Origin: Lachnospiraceae bacterium
Lineage (GTDB): Bacteria; Bacillota; Clostridia; Lachnospirales; Lachnospiraceae
Length of the DNA stretch: 37,967 nt
NCBI GenBank assembly: GCA_020860755.1
Contig: JAJBTQ010000035.1
Location: 1 to 37,967 of the forward strand
Direction: 5' to 3'
Below the pieces are notes generated by a model. That model worked only from the letters and a program-made list of their open reading frames with translations, did no database searches and had not been told where the DNA came from. Position 1 is the first letter of the stretch. Each line of letters begins with the position of its first letter. A program made the translations under genes and the position numbers. Of this stretch, positions 16,805-25,540 are shown piece after piece.

Positions 16805-19171
16805 GTGAATAAGAATCCGTCAGAAAATATCACAACCAAACATATCCGTGTCCGCGGGATTGTACAGGGTGTCGGATTCCGCCCGTTTGTAAGCCGGACG
16901 GCGATGCGTATCGGTGTAACAGGGACCGTTGCCAACCGTGGCTCCTATGTGGAGATATTTGTCCGGGGAGACGAGGAAGAACAGAGGGAATTTCTGTATG
17001 CGCTGGAGCATGAAGCCCCTGCCAGATCCGTTATCCTGAAAGTGGATGTGCTTCCCTGCGAGGACAGACCCTTTTCCTCCTTTGATATCATTCACAGTCA
17101 GAAAGAAGAGGGAGATATCTTTGTGTCTCCTGACATCGCCACATGCCCGAAGTGCAGACAGGAGCTGTATGACCCGTCAAACCGGCGTTATATGCATCCC
17201 TTTATCAACTGCACTGCCTGCGGACCTCGTGTGACGATCTTAGATGGCATGCCTTACGACCGTGAGCGGACCAGCATGAAAGAGTTTCCGATGTGCCCGA
17301 CCTGTTCCGATGAGTACTACTACCCCGGGAACCGGCGGTATGACGCGCAGCCGGTGTGCTGCAACGACTGCGGACCGGAAGTCTGTCTCCTCGGCAGAAG
17401 CGAACGAGGGCACGACGCGATCACAATGGCGCGGAAAGCGATCATCGAGGGGCAGATCATTGCTGTTAAGGGAATCGGCGGATTTCATCTTTGCTGTGAT
17501 GCCACGAATGAGGCAGCCGTAAGTCTGCTGCGGGAGCGGAAGGAGCGCCCCGCAAAGCCGTTTGCTGTGATGATGAGGGATCTTACGACTGTGGAAGCGG
17601 AGTGTGAGCTTGGCCCGGCTGAGAGGGAGGCCTTGGACGGCCCGCAAAAGCCGATCATCCTGCTTAAGCGGAAGAGAGACAGTCATCTGGCATCATCTGT
17701 TGCGCCGGACAATCCGGATGTGGGCGTGATGCTTCCCTATGCCCCGGTGCAGATGCTTTTGTTCGATTATAACGATGATATAGAGATGACAACGGACAGT
17801 TTTGTCATGACGAGCGGCAATGTATCCGGCGCGCCGATCTGCAGGACAGAGGAGGATGCGATCCGGGAGCTTGGCTCATTTTGTGATCTGATCCTTTCCC
17901 ACGACCGGAAGATCCGCCTCCGCGCGGACGACTCGGTGATGAGCTTTTATAAGGGGGAACCCTATATGATCCGGCGCTCCCGGGGCTATGCACCTCTCCC
18001 GGTTATGATGGAGACGGATTGGAACGGCAGTATACTGGCCGTGGGAGGGGAGCTTAAAAATACATTCTGCATCGGAAAGAACCGGCTGTTTTATTCCTCG
18101 CCTTATGTGGGAGATATGGAAGATGTCCGCACCGTGCAGGCTCTGACGGAATCCATCCGAAGAATGGAGGAATTGCTGGAGGCAAAGACGGAGCGCATCG
18201 TCTGCGACATGCATCCGGGATACAATACTACTGTAGTGGCTGAGGAGATGGCGCAGGAGAGACAGATCCCCCTGCAAAAAGTTCAGCATCACTTTGCTCA
18301 TGTCTTATCGTGCATGGCAGAAAATGATGTCCCGGTAAATGAACAAGTGATCGGAGTCTCGTTTGACGGGACCGGATACGGCGAGGACGGTTCGATCTGG
18401 GGCGGAGAGATCCTAACCGCGGATTACGGGGGATTTTGCCGTGCCGGCAGCATAAAGCCGTTTAAGCAGATTGGAGGAGACGCCTCCGCGCGGGAGGGAT
18501 GGCGCATCGCGGTCGCGATGATCCAGGCAATTTATCCGGAAGACGCGGCGGATATCATAGACCGTTTGAACCTGTGCGAACCCGAGATGCAGACTCTGTA
18601 TCTGAACATGGCAGAGAAAAATATCAACACGGTGACATCCACCAGTGCAGGCCGTCTCTTTGATGCGGTCAGCGCGATCTTAGGCGTCCGGCTCTCTTCG
18701 ACATTTGAGGGAGAGGCGTCCACGACGCTGGAATTTCGGGCCGAGGCGTGTGAGTCGGTGGAGGATACAGTTTCAGAAGCAGAGAGTTTTTCGGCCGGAC
18801 CGGAGAGAACGACAGAAGACGGCAGAGTGATCCTGCCGACGGACCGGTTGGTGGCATACCTTGTGGAAAGACGTCTTGCAGGGGAAGATGTCTGCAAGCT
18901 GGCTTACTTATTCCACGAGATCCTGGCGCGCCAGATCATAGCCGCGTGCCGGACGGTCTCGGAGGAGACAGGCATCCGTTCGTGCGCGCTAAGCGGAGGT
19001 GTATTCCAAAACCGTCTGCTTTTGCAGTCTTGCGAGGATGGCCTTACTGCGGAAGGCTTTCGGGTGTACCGGCACAGGATGATCCCGCCGAACGACGGCG
19101 GGCTGGCGCTCGGACAAGCCGTATACGGCATGGCGGACCGGAATCGAAACAGTAAGGACGGCAACCACTAA
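16805..19171 (+). CDS. hypF: Carbamoyltransferase HypF
   Basis: HypF uses carbamoyl phosphate to carbamoylate the C-terminal Cys of HypE, the source of the cyanide ligands in the [NiFe]-hydrogenase Fe(CN)2CO unit. The 788-residue product has the full domain series: acylphosphatase (VRGIVQGVGFRPFV, residues 16-29), two zinc fingers (CPKC...CTAC and CPTC...CNDC, about 114-190), a YrdC-like domain (about 200-380), and a Kae1-like domain with HHFAHVLSCMAEN, SFDGTGYGEDGSIWGGE and ALSGGVFQNRLL. The start is GTG 16805, 7 bp after GAGGAG; the longer frame back to 16685 runs into K2 and is rejected. It begins 22 bp after K2, so it probably shares the transcript. Confidence 0.96.
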   Translation: MNKNPSENITTKHIRVRGIVQGVGFRPFVSRTAMRIGVTGTVANRGSYVEIFVRGDEEEQREFLYALEHEAPARSVILKVDVLPCEDRPFSSFDIIHSQKEEGDIFVSPDIATCPKCRQELYDPSNRRYMHPFINCTACGPRVTILDGMPYDRERTSMKEFPMCPTCSDEYYYPGNRRYDAQPVCCNDCGPEVCLLGRSERGHDAITMARKAIIEGQIIAVKGIGGFHLCCDATNEAAVSLLRERKERPAKPFAVMMRDLTTVEAECELGPAEREALDGPQKPIILLKRKRDSHLASSVAPDNPDVGVMLPYAPVQMLLFDYNDDIEMTTDSFVMTSGNVSGAPICRTEEDAIRELGSFCDLILSHDRKIRLRADDSVMSFYKGEPYMIRRSRGYAPLPVMMETDWNGSILAVGGELKNTFCIGKNRLFYSSPYVGDMEDVRTVQALTESIRRMEELLEAKTERIVCDMHPGYNTTVVAEEMAQERQIPLQKVQHHFAHVLSCMAENDVPVNEQVIGVSFDGTGYGEDGSIWGGEILTADYGGFCRAGSIKPFKQIGGDASAREGWRIAVAMIQAIYPEDAADIIDRLNLCEPEMQTLYLNMAEKNINTVTSTSAGRLFDAVSAILGVRLSSTFEGEASTTLEFRAEACESVEDTVSEAESFSAGPERTTEDGRVILPTDRLVAYLVERRLAGEDVCKLAYLFHEILARQIIAACRTVSEETGIRSCALSGGVFQNRLLLQSCEDGLTAEGFRVYRHRMIPPNDGGLALGQAVYGMADRNRNSKDGNH

Positions 19172-19218
19172 GCGGTGTGTTAAGATAGAGATATGACAGG
19201 ACAAAGGAGGAACTTTTG

Positions 19219-19425
19219 ATGTGTGTAGGATTATCCGCAAAAGTGATCGGAATGAAGGAAGGGATGGCATTGGTGGACGCGTCGGGCGCAAAGCGCGAGG
19301 TGTCCGCAGAGCTTCTTGACGATCTGGAGCCCGGCGATTATGTCATGGTGCATGCCGGTATCGCGATCGCGAAGATTGAAAGTGACGATGAGAGCGAGAC
19401 AGAGGAACTTCTCGATCTCTTATAA
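19219..19425 (+). CDS. hypC: Hydrogenase maturation chaperone HypC
   Basis: HypC binds HypD, helps build the Fe(CN)2CO moiety and carries it to the target enzyme. The 68-residue product begins MCVG, which leaves the essential Cys2 after Met removal. It has the small beta-barrel pattern with DLEPGDYVMVHAGIAIAKI. The start ATG 19219 follows AAAGGAGG (19203-19210); an adjacent TTG at 19216 would hide the N-terminal Cys and is rejected. It lies between hypF and hypD. Confidence 0.95.
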   Translation: MCVGLSAKVIGMKEGMALVDASGAKREVSAELLDDLEPGDYVMVHAGIAIAKIESDDESETEELLDLL

Positions 19426-19457
19426 GAGTGCAAAGAACAGAAACTGAGTACGTTTTT

Positions 19458-20498
19458 ATGGAAGATACCCTGAAAAAAACACGAGAGATCATAGATGCAT
19501 ATGACGGGCCGAAACTGCGGATCATGGAGGTATGCGGGACGCACACGCACGAGATCTTCCGCCTTGGGATCCGCCAGATCCTGCCCGAGACGATCGAGAT
19601 GATATCCGGACCGGGCTGCCCGGTCTGTGTGACGCCGCCGGATTATCTGGATGAGGCCATCTGGCTTGCACTGAAAAAAGACTGTGTGATCTGCACGTTT
19701 GGCGATCTGATCCGCGTGCCGGGGAGTGAGATGAGTCTGGCAGGCGCCCGCGCACAGGGCGCTCAGATCCGGACGGTGTATACACCGTTAGATGCGGTAG
19801 AGATCGCCGCGGATCATCCGGAAAGCCAGGTCGTGTTTCTATCCGTCGGATTTGAGACAACAATTCCCGCCTGCTGCCTTGCCGTAAAAAAGGCTCGGGA
19901 GCGCGGGCTTTTAAACTTCTCGATCCTTACGGCCAACAAGACCATGCCAGGCGCGTATGAGACCTTAAAGGGCAGTGCGGATGCCTTTTTATATCCCGGG
20001 CATGTTCACGCGATCATCGGAGAGGCGGACTGCCGCAGACTGTTGTCGGAGGGTGTATCGGGTGTTATCGCCGGATTCACCGCAAAAGAACTGATGGCCG
20101 CTCTGGCCGTGATCGCGGAGCGCTCTACCAAGGGTGAACCGTTTTTTGTCAACTGTTATCCGCGGGTCGTCCGTCCGGAGGGAAACCCCGCCGGCATGGC
20201 TCTCATGCACGAGGTCATGGAGCCCTGTGACGCGCAGTGGCGCGGCCTCGGCATTATTCCGGAATCCGGATTGACACTCCGGGAGGAGTATGCTGACTTT
20301 GACGCGCGAAAGAAATTTGACGTTCCGCAACTACAGGGCAGAACCAATCCGGCCTGCCGCTGCGGTGAAGTCCTGCAGGGTAAGTGCACCCCTTCGGACT
20401 GTCCCATGTTCGGAACTGCCTGCACCCCCGATCAGCCGGTCGGAGCCTGCATGGTCTCAAGCGAAGGCGCCTGCTCGGCATACTTCCAGTACAGGTGA
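19458..20498 (+). CDS. hypD: Hydrogenase maturation protein HypD
   Basis: HypD is the Fe-S scaffold on which iron receives its CN and CO ligands, together with HypC and HypE. The product (346 residues from ATG 19458) has VCGTHTHE (Cys26), GPGCPVC (Cys54, Cys57) and VGFETTIPA. The C-terminal Cys set CRCGEVLQGKC...DCPMFGTAC...GAC is for the [4Fe-4S] cluster. A GTG at 19428, 2 bp after hypC, would add 10 residues and could be used by translational coupling; neither start has a clear ribosome site. All hallmark residues of an active HypD are present. Confidence 0.95.
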   Translation: MEDTLKKTREIIDAYDGPKLRIMEVCGTHTHEIFRLGIRQILPETIEMISGPGCPVCVTPPDYLDEAIWLALKKDCVICTFGDLIRVPGSEMSLAGARAQGAQIRTVYTPLDAVEIAADHPESQVVFLSVGFETTIPACCLAVKKARERGLLNFSILTANKTMPGAYETLKGSADAFLYPGHVHAIIGEADCRRLLSEGVSGVIAGFTAKELMAALAVIAERSTKGEPFFVNCYPRVVRPEGNPAGMALMHEVMEPCDAQWRGLGIIPESGLTLREEYADFDARKKFDVPQLQGRTNPACRCGEVLQGKCTPSDCPMFGTACTPDQPVGACMVSSEGACSAYFQYR

Positions 20499-20540
20499 CT
20501 TTTAATATAAATAAGACTATGTATAAAGGAGAACATTCAC

Positions 20541-21548
20541 ATGTCCGAGCAGTATATCACCCTCGCCCACGGCGCGGGCGGCAAAAAGACAGCAGAGCTG
20601 ATTGGGCGGGTCTTTCAGGCACACTTTTCCAACCCGGAATTTACAGCGGACGATGCCGCGATCCTGAATGTGGGAGAGGGAAAGATCGCCATGACCACGG
20701 ACGGCTTTATCGTGTCGCCCTATGAATTCCCCGGCGGGAATATCGGGAAACTCAGTATCTGCGGAACGGTCAACGACCTGTCATGCATGGGTGCAAAACC
20801 GCTCTATCTGACCTGTTCCTTTGTGATCGAGGAGGGATTCCCCTTAAGCAAACTGGAAGAGATCGTGACTTCAATGGAAAGGACGGCCGCGGAAGCAGGA
20901 GTCCGGATCGTCGCGGGAGATACGAAGGTGGTCGGCAAAGGTCAGGCAGACAATATCTTTATCACGACAACGGGCATCGGAAAGCTGACGGAGGGGGTTG
21001 CGACCTCCGGCGCATTCGCTGCTCCCGGAGACGCGGTCATCGTGACCGGCGATGTGGGAAGGCACGGGTGTACGATCCTTTTGGCAAGGGAAGAGCTTGG
21101 CATCGATGCAGATATCACGAGCGACTGCGCGCCCCTCTGGGGTACCGTTGATGCCATGCTCCGAGAGACAAAGGATATCCACGTGATCCGGGATGCCACG
21201 AGAGGCGGCGTGGGGACCGTGCTTTACGAGATCGCGGCGGAGAGCAATGTAGGCATCCGTCTTGAGAACAGTGCGATCCCGGTAGATCCTTCCGTGCGCG
21301 GTGTCTGCGGCATGCTTGGCTTAGATCCCCTTTATCTTGCCAATGAGGGGACTATGGTCGTTATTGCCCCTAAGGACGAGGCCGAAAGGCTGATCGGAGC
21401 ATTGCACCGGGAAAAATATTCCGCACAGGCGGCCGTGATCGGAGAGGTCACGGAGACAATGCCGAAAAAAGTGATGGTGACCACCGAGATCGGATCTGAA
21501 GTGATCCTTCCTCAGCCCGGCGGAGAATTGCTGCCAAGAATTTGTTGA
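20541..21548 (+). CDS. hypE: Carbamoyl-dehydratase HypE
   Basis: HypE takes the carbamoyl group from HypF on its C-terminal Cys and dehydrates it with ATP to thiocyanate, which it hands to HypCD. The 335-residue PurM/ThiL-type protein has LAHGAGGKKT, MTTDGFIVSP and DATRGGVGT. It ends in PRIC, keeping the acceptor Cys as the last residue, so the enzyme should be active. A good AAAGGAG lies before ATG 20541. It ends the hyp set; hypA, hypB and hydrogenase structural genes do not follow. Confidence 0.97.
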   Translation: MSEQYITLAHGAGGKKTAELIGRVFQAHFSNPEFTADDAAILNVGEGKIAMTTDGFIVSPYEFPGGNIGKLSICGTVNDLSCMGAKPLYLTCSFVIEEGFPLSKLEEIVTSMERTAAEAGVRIVAGDTKVVGKGQADNIFITTTGIGKLTEGVATSGAFAAPGDAVIVTGDVGRHGCTILLAREELGIDADITSDCAPLWGTVDAMLRETKDIHVIRDATRGGVGTVLYEIAAESNVGIRLENSAIPVDPSVRGVCGMLGLDPLYLANEGTMVVIAPKDEAERLIGALHREKYSAQAAVIGEVTETMPKKVMVTTEIGSEVILPQPGGELLPRIC

Positions 21549-21586
21549 GGATACATTTTTTGTGATAGCACAGCCTTCTCCTTATA

Positions 21587-21604
21587 TCGCAAGTAAATCG
21601 CAAG
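21587..21604 (+). promoter_or_regulatory. TCGCAAG direct repeats, possible response-regulator site
   Basis: TCGCAAG occurs at 21587-21593 and 21598-21604, an 11-bp period (one helical turn), typical of OmpR/PhoB-family binding sites. It lies about 33 bp before a TATAAT box that has no good -35, as expected for an activated promoter. A second pair with the same spacing is at 21784-21790 and 21795-21801, in the terminator. Confidence 0.45.
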
Positions 21605-21636
21605 AAAATAGGGGTATCTTTTTTTCTTATTATATG

Positions 21637-21642
21637 TATAAT
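21637..21642 (+). promoter_or_regulatory. -10 box (TATAAT) of the Mg-transport operon
   Basis: A perfect TATAAT is seen, but the hexamer 17 bp upstream (GTATCT, 21614-21619) is a poor -35. This suggests help from an activator bound at 21587-21604. Confidence 0.45.
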
Positions 21643-21682
21643 AGAAATTAGAAAAAGTTAACCGCTTTTTATTTTTTCATGA

Positions 21683-21728
21683 TCACAGCAAAACACAGAG
21701 CCCGCGCGGGAAATGTGTTTTGCTGTGA
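21683..21728 (+). repeat. Strong hairpin in the leader
   Basis: The arms 21683-21697 and 21714-21728 are perfect 15-bp complements. The inner segment contains the palindrome CCCGCGCGGG (21701-21710). No T run follows, so it is a structural element of the leader or another intergenic repeat. Confidence 0.6.
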
Positions 21729-21736
21729 ACTGAAGC

Positions 21737-21764
21737 AGATGGATTTTGGTCCATCTCTTTTTTT
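21737..21764 (+). terminator. Terminator 1 in the leader
   Basis: A 7-bp stem AGATGGA/TCCATCT (21737-21743 with 21750-21756) and 6-nt loop are followed by C and seven T. Confidence 0.75.
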
Positions 21765-21819
21765 ATGCCTAAATTCTTGCGATTCGCAAGAAAATCGCAA
21801 GAATTTAGGCATTTTTTTT
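21765..21819 (+). terminator. Terminator 2 in the leader, long perfect stem
   Basis: The 20-bp arms 21765-21784 and 21793-21812 are perfect complements with an 8-nt loop, followed by a T run to 21819. It abuts terminator 1 directly. It contains one inverted and two direct copies of TCGCAAG. Confidence 0.8.
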
Positions 21820-21913
21820 CAGGAGAACATCCGATACTCTGTGAAAGGATATTTTTGCTTTACAGGCATAGTATGCGCATCTACATAAACTGGCAATGGG
21901 GGTACTTACAAAG

Positions 21914-22231
21914 ATGAACGGAACATGCCTTATTTTCGGAATATTGTTTCTGATCGCCGGCATTGTGTTTTTTGTCGGAAAGTTTCATATTCATATGTCT
22001 GCATGGAAAAAGATGCCCGAGGATGAAAAGGCGACGGTAAATATCAAGCCGCTGTGCCACAATATCGGCCTCGTCATTATGCTCTGCGGAGTGATCTTTC
22101 TGGCGAGCGGGATCTGGAGTACATTTAAGACTAACTTTTTCGCTTGGTCCATGATCGGGTGGATGGTGGTCTGCGCGGCTGATCTTGTCTATATTGAAAG
22201 AGGAAAGAGATACAAGATCGAGCCAAAATAG
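21914..22231 (+). CDS. Small membrane protein, DUF3784-like
   Basis: The product (105 residues from ATG 21914) has three hydrophobic segments (about residues 3-21, 49-66 and 74-90) separated by short polar loops, one with WKKMPEDEKATVN. The pattern resembles the DUF3784 family of small clostridial membrane proteins, whose role is unknown. An upstream in-frame ATG at 21896 adds six residues; the later start is preferred because GGGGG lies in front of it. It is 67 bp before the P-type ATPase gene on the same strand, so it may be co-transcribed and accessory to it. That link is inferred from position only. Confidence 0.7.
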   Translation: MNGTCLIFGILFLIAGIVFFVGKFHIHMSAWKKMPEDEKATVNIKPLCHNIGLVIMLCGVIFLASGIWSTFKTNFFAWSMIGWMVVCAADLVYIERGKRYKIEPK

Positions 22232-22298
22232 CAGGATCATGCTCCGCACTATGTGCGGTTTATCATAGAGTTTCATGAAGGAAGAGAGGTGAGAGATT

Positions 22299-25061
22299 AT
22301 GGCAAAGACTAAAAAATCTGAGACTGCCGCGGCAGCTAAGAATTCGTTGATCCGTGAGACTACGGAAAAGCGCATCAATGAGGCCGCGACCACTCCGATC
22401 GGAGATCTCTTAAAGAAAATTGACGGGAGTCTGCGCGGGCTCGACGAGGAGACGATCCAAAAGAATCGTGAGAAATACGGCACGAACGAAGTCACACACA
22501 GCAAAGAAAAGACTATGGGTCAGCGTCTTGCATCCGCGTTTGTCAATCCGTTTACAGCGATCCTTGCCTGTCTGGCGATCGTATCAGCTTTTACCGATAT
22601 GGTCTTCCCGTTCTTCAGCCTGCTGGGGAACACGCCGGACGACTTTGATCCGATGACCGTTATCATTATTCTTGCAATGGTCGCGATCTCCGGAATCCTC
22701 CGTTTTGTACAGGAGACCCGAAGCGGAAACGCGACAAAGACACTGCTTGCTATGATTACGGCAAACAGCACGGTAACCCGTAAGGACCAGGAAGAGATCG
22801 ACATCCCGAACGATGAACTTGTCGTCGGTGATATCATCCATCTCTCCGCCGGTACAATGATCCCCGCCGATGCCCGTGTGATTGAGGCAAACGACCTGTT
22901 TGTCAGTCAGTCCGGCATGACCGGTGAGTCAGAGCCGATCGAGAAATATCCCGATCTGCCTGAGGGGGAGGAGAAAGTACTGACCGATTATAACGACATT
23001 GTCTTTATGGGAACCAATGTGATATCAGGAAGCGCGAAGGCAATCATTGTTTCCACAGGTGATTACACGATCTTTGGTACGATGGCTCAGACCCTGCAGG
23101 AGGCAGAGGTAGAGACGAGCTTCACCAAGGGCGTGAATGCCGTATCGTGGGTATTGATCCGATTCATGCTCGTCATGGTCCCGCTGGTATTTGTTATCAA
23201 CGGTGTCACAAACAGGGACTGGCTTGACGCTTTCTTATATGGTATCTCCATTGCCGTCGGCCTGACGCCGGAGATGCTGCCGATGATCGTTACGACATGC
23301 CTGGCCAAGGGTGCCGTAGCTATGAGTAAAGAAAAGACGATCGTCAAAAACTTAAACTCGATCCAGAATTTCGGCGCGATCGACATCCTCTGCACGGATA
23401 AGACAGGTACGCTGACACAGGATCAGATCATCCTCGAGTATCACTTAAACGTGAACAATGAGGAGGATTCCAGAGTCCTGCGCCACGCATACTTAAACAG
23501 CTACTTCCAGACCGGTTACAAAAACCTGATGGATCTGGCGATCATCAAGAAAACAGAGGAAGAACAGGATGAGCATCCGAGGTTAAAACATCTGGATGAG
23601 GAGTACATGAAAGTGGATGAGATCCCGTTCGATTTCGTCCGCAGGAGACTGACTACGGTCGTCAAGGACAAGAACGGCAAGACACAGATGGTGACCAAGG
23701 GAGCGATCGAGGAGATGCTTGAGGTATGTTCCTTTGCCGAGGTCGATGACGAGGTAAAACCGCTCGATGAGGAGATCCGCAAGCGCGTTTTAGCGAGCGT
23801 GGACGGCCTAAACGACAGAGGTTTCCGTGTGCTCGGTCTTGCTCAGAAGAGCAACCCCTCCCCGGTGGGGGAGTTTGGAGTGGATGACGAGTGTGATATG
23901 GTCCTTCAGGGATATCTGGCATTCCTTGATCCGCCGAAAGAGTCTACGGCAGGCGCGATCGTTGCGTTAAAAGAGCACGGAGTCTCCACTAAGATCCTGA
24001 CCGGTGATAATGAGAAGGTCACACGCACGATCTGCAAGCAGGTCGGGCTTGAAGTCCACAATATGCTGCTCGGACCCGAGATCGAGGCGATGAGCGATAC
24101 GCAGCTGATGGATGTGGCGGAGAACACACAGGTGTTCGCCAAGTTAAACCCCCATCAGAAACAGAGGATCGTAAAAGTCCTCCGGGAAAACGGACACTGC
24201 GTCGGCTTTATGGGTGACGGTATCAACGATGCCGCTGCCTTAAAGAACGCGGATATCGGCATCTCTGTTGATACTGCGGTTGACGTCGCGAAAGAGTCCG
24301 CTGACATCATCCTTTTGGAGAAGGATCTGATGGTTTTAGAGCGCGGCATTTTGGAAGGCCGCCGGACCTACGCCAACATGATCAAATACATCAAGATGAC
24401 TGCATCGTCCAACTTCGGCAATATGTTCTCCGTCATCGCGGCTTCCGCGCTGCTTAAGTTCCTGCCGATGATGCCGACGCATCTGATCTTCCTGAATTTG
24501 ATTTACGACCTTTCCTGCACGGCGATCCCCTGGGATAACGTCGATGAAGAGTTCCTGGAAGTACCCCGTACCTGGGATGCCTCCTCGGTCGGAAGCTTTA
24601 TGATCTGGCTTGGACCTACCAGTTCGATCTTCGACTGGACCACGTATCTATTTATGTTCTTTGTGTTCTGCCCGATGATAACGGGCGGACACCGATACAA
24701 CGAACTTGCAAATTACTATACCGGCGATCAGCTGGCGCAGATGCAGCAGCATTACGCTTCGCTATTCCAGTCCGGATGGTTCGTGGAATCCATGTGGAGC
24801 CAGACCCTGGTCATCCATATGATCCGTACACCGAAGTGGCCATTCATTGAGAGTCATGCCTCTCTGCCTGTAACGGCGCTGACTTTTACGGGCATCGCGG
24901 TTTTGACGATCATCCCTTACACCGGATTCGGACGGATGATCGGATTGACCGGCATGATGGGAAGCTACTTCCTGTATCTGATTCCGTGCATCATTCTGTA
25001 TATGCTGTTGGCTACCAGTATCAAGAAAGCATATGTGCGCCACTACGGCGAGCTGTTGTGA
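22299..25061 (+). CDS. mgtA: Magnesium-importing P-type ATPase (MgtA/MgtB type)
   Basis: The 920-residue product is a P3B-type ATPase that imports Mg2+ across the cytoplasmic membrane at the expense of ATP. The A domain has SGMTGESEP, the phosphorylation motif is [10 protein letters not shown] with Asp367, and the hinge has [31 protein letters not shown] cut here to its key part [11 protein letters not shown]. Transmembrane helices flank these domains, and the C-terminal membrane part has [18 protein letters not shown], characteristic of MgtA. The acidic/Lys-rich N-terminus lacks metal-binding Cys motifs, which excludes P1B heavy-metal pumps. The start follows GAGAGGTGAGAG. Two small membrane proteins flank it. 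Confidence 0.93.
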   Translation: MAKTKKSETAAAAKNSLIRETTEKRINEAATTPIGDLLKKIDGSLRGLDEETIQKNREKYGTNEVTHSKEKTMGQRLASAFVNPFTAILACLAIVSAFTDMVFPFFSLLGNTPDDFDPMTVIIILAMVAISGILRFVQETRSGNATKTLLAMITANSTVTRKDQEEIDIPNDELVVGDIIHLSAGTMIPADARVIEANDLFVSQSGMTGESEPIEKYPDLPEGEEKVLTDYNDIVFMGTNVISGSAKAIIVSTGDYTIFGTMAQTLQEAEVETSFTKGVNAVSWVLIRFMLVMVPLVFVINGVTNRDWLDAFLYGISIAVGLTPEMLPMIVTTCLAKGAVAMSKEKTIVKNLNSIQNFGAIDILCTDKTGTLTQDQIILEYHLNVNNEEDSRVLRHAYLNSYFQTGYKNLMDLAIIKKTEEEQDEHPRLKHLDEEYMKVDEIPFDFVRRRLTTVVKDKNGKTQMVTKGAIEEMLEVCSFAEVDDEVKPLDEEIRKRVLASVDGLNDRGFRVLGLAQKSNPSPVGEFGVDDECDMVLQGYLAFLDPPKESTAGAIVALKEHGVSTKILTGDNEKVTRTICKQVGLEVHNMLLGPEIEAMSDTQLMDVAENTQVFAKLNPHQKQRIVKVLRENGHCVGFMGDGINDAAALKNADIGISVDTAVDVAKESADIILLEKDLMVLERGILEGRRTYANMIKYIKMTASSNFGNMFSVIAASALLKFLPMMPTHLIFLNLIYDLSCTAIPWDNVDEEFLEVPRTWDASSVGSFMIWLGPTSSIFDWTTYLFMFFVFCPMITGGHRYNELANYYTGDQLAQMQQHYASLFQSGWFVESMWSQTLVIHMIRTPKWPFIESHASLPVTALTFTGIAVLTIIPYTGFGRMIGLTGMMGSYFLYLIPCIILYMLLATSIKKAYVRHYGELL

Positions 25062-25078
25062 GATAAGGAGGTATTTGT

Positions 25079-25375
25079 ATGAATGTAGATTGGGATGGAT
25101 TATGGACAAATATCTTTGGTACAGCTTACTGGCACGGCATCGCCATGGGCTTTTGGGTCGGAATGACGATCGTCGCTATTGTCGTAGTGCTGATGAATGT
25201 CATTTACTGGTTCTGCTTTAAAAAGTTCGATCCTGTCAAGCACGCAGAGGAAGAGCACGAGAAGCTGATCAAGGAACGGGAGAGCATTGAAAAACAGGAG
25301 CATGAAATCGAGATCGAGAAAGAAAGAGAAATGGAAGAGTTGCTCGAGAACGATGACCTAAAGGACAAAAAGTAA
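25079..25375 (+). CDS. Small membrane protein with charged C-terminal coiled coil
   Basis: The 98-residue product has one strongly hydrophobic segment (about residues 21-47, MGFWVGMTIVAIVVVLMNVIY-like) followed by a highly charged helix rich in Glu and Lys (50-98) that should form a coiled coil in the cytoplasm. No family is recognised. It begins 17 bp after mgtA behind a perfect AAGGAGG and is closed by a terminator, so it belongs to the same operon. A role as an MgtA partner or regulator is possible, by analogy with small proteins known to act on MgtA in enterobacteria, but no sequence similarity is claimed. Confidence 0.8.
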   Translation: MNVDWDGLWTNIFGTAYWHGIAMGFWVGMTIVAIVVVLMNVIYWFCFKKFDPVKHAEEEHEKLIKERESIEKQEHEIEIEKEREMEELLENDDLKDKK

Positions 25376-25387
25376 CACTACAAACGA

Positions 25388-25417
25388 AGCGGAGGCCTTT
25401 CACAGCCTCCGCTTTTT
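25388..25417 (+). terminator. Terminator of the Mg-transport operon
   Basis: A 9-bp stem AGCGGAGGC/GCCTCCGCT (25388-25396 with 25405-25413) with an 8-nt loop is followed by TTTT. Confidence 0.9.
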
Positions 25418-25457
25418 GTATTTAAAGCAGGACATACATATTTTGCCTGAAAAAAGT

Positions 25458-25485
25458 TTGCTTTCCGCAAAGAGTATGTTAGAAT
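25458..25485 (+). promoter_or_regulatory. Promoter of ppdK
   Basis: TTGCTT (25458-25463), a 16-bp spacer and TAGAAT (25480-25485) preceded by an extended -10 TGT make a credible promoter about 55 bp before the start codon. Confidence 0.65.
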
Positions 25486-25540
25486 AAAATCGATGTTGCA
25501 GGGAGCATAACTCATTTTACAGGATTAGGAGGAAAAATTT

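Larger units (their letters stand above)
21549..21913 (+). promoter_or_regulatory. 365-bp intergenic/leader region before the Mg-transport genes
   Basis: No gene is supported in this stretch. From left to right it holds paired TCGCAAG repeats, a TATAAT box, a 15-bp hairpin and two back-to-back terminator hairpins, all listed separately. A terminator for hypE itself is not obvious. A reading frame at 21679-21888 crosses all the hairpins and is not considered a gene. Confidence 0.7.

Noticed and set aside
21679-21888. Small 69-codon gene in the leader
   Set aside because: It crosses three strong hairpins and two T runs and has no ribosome site.
21649-21913. M-box (ykoK) magnesium riboswitch before mgtA
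   Set aside because: I could not find the conserved M-box core; the hairpins look like terminators and inverted repeats.
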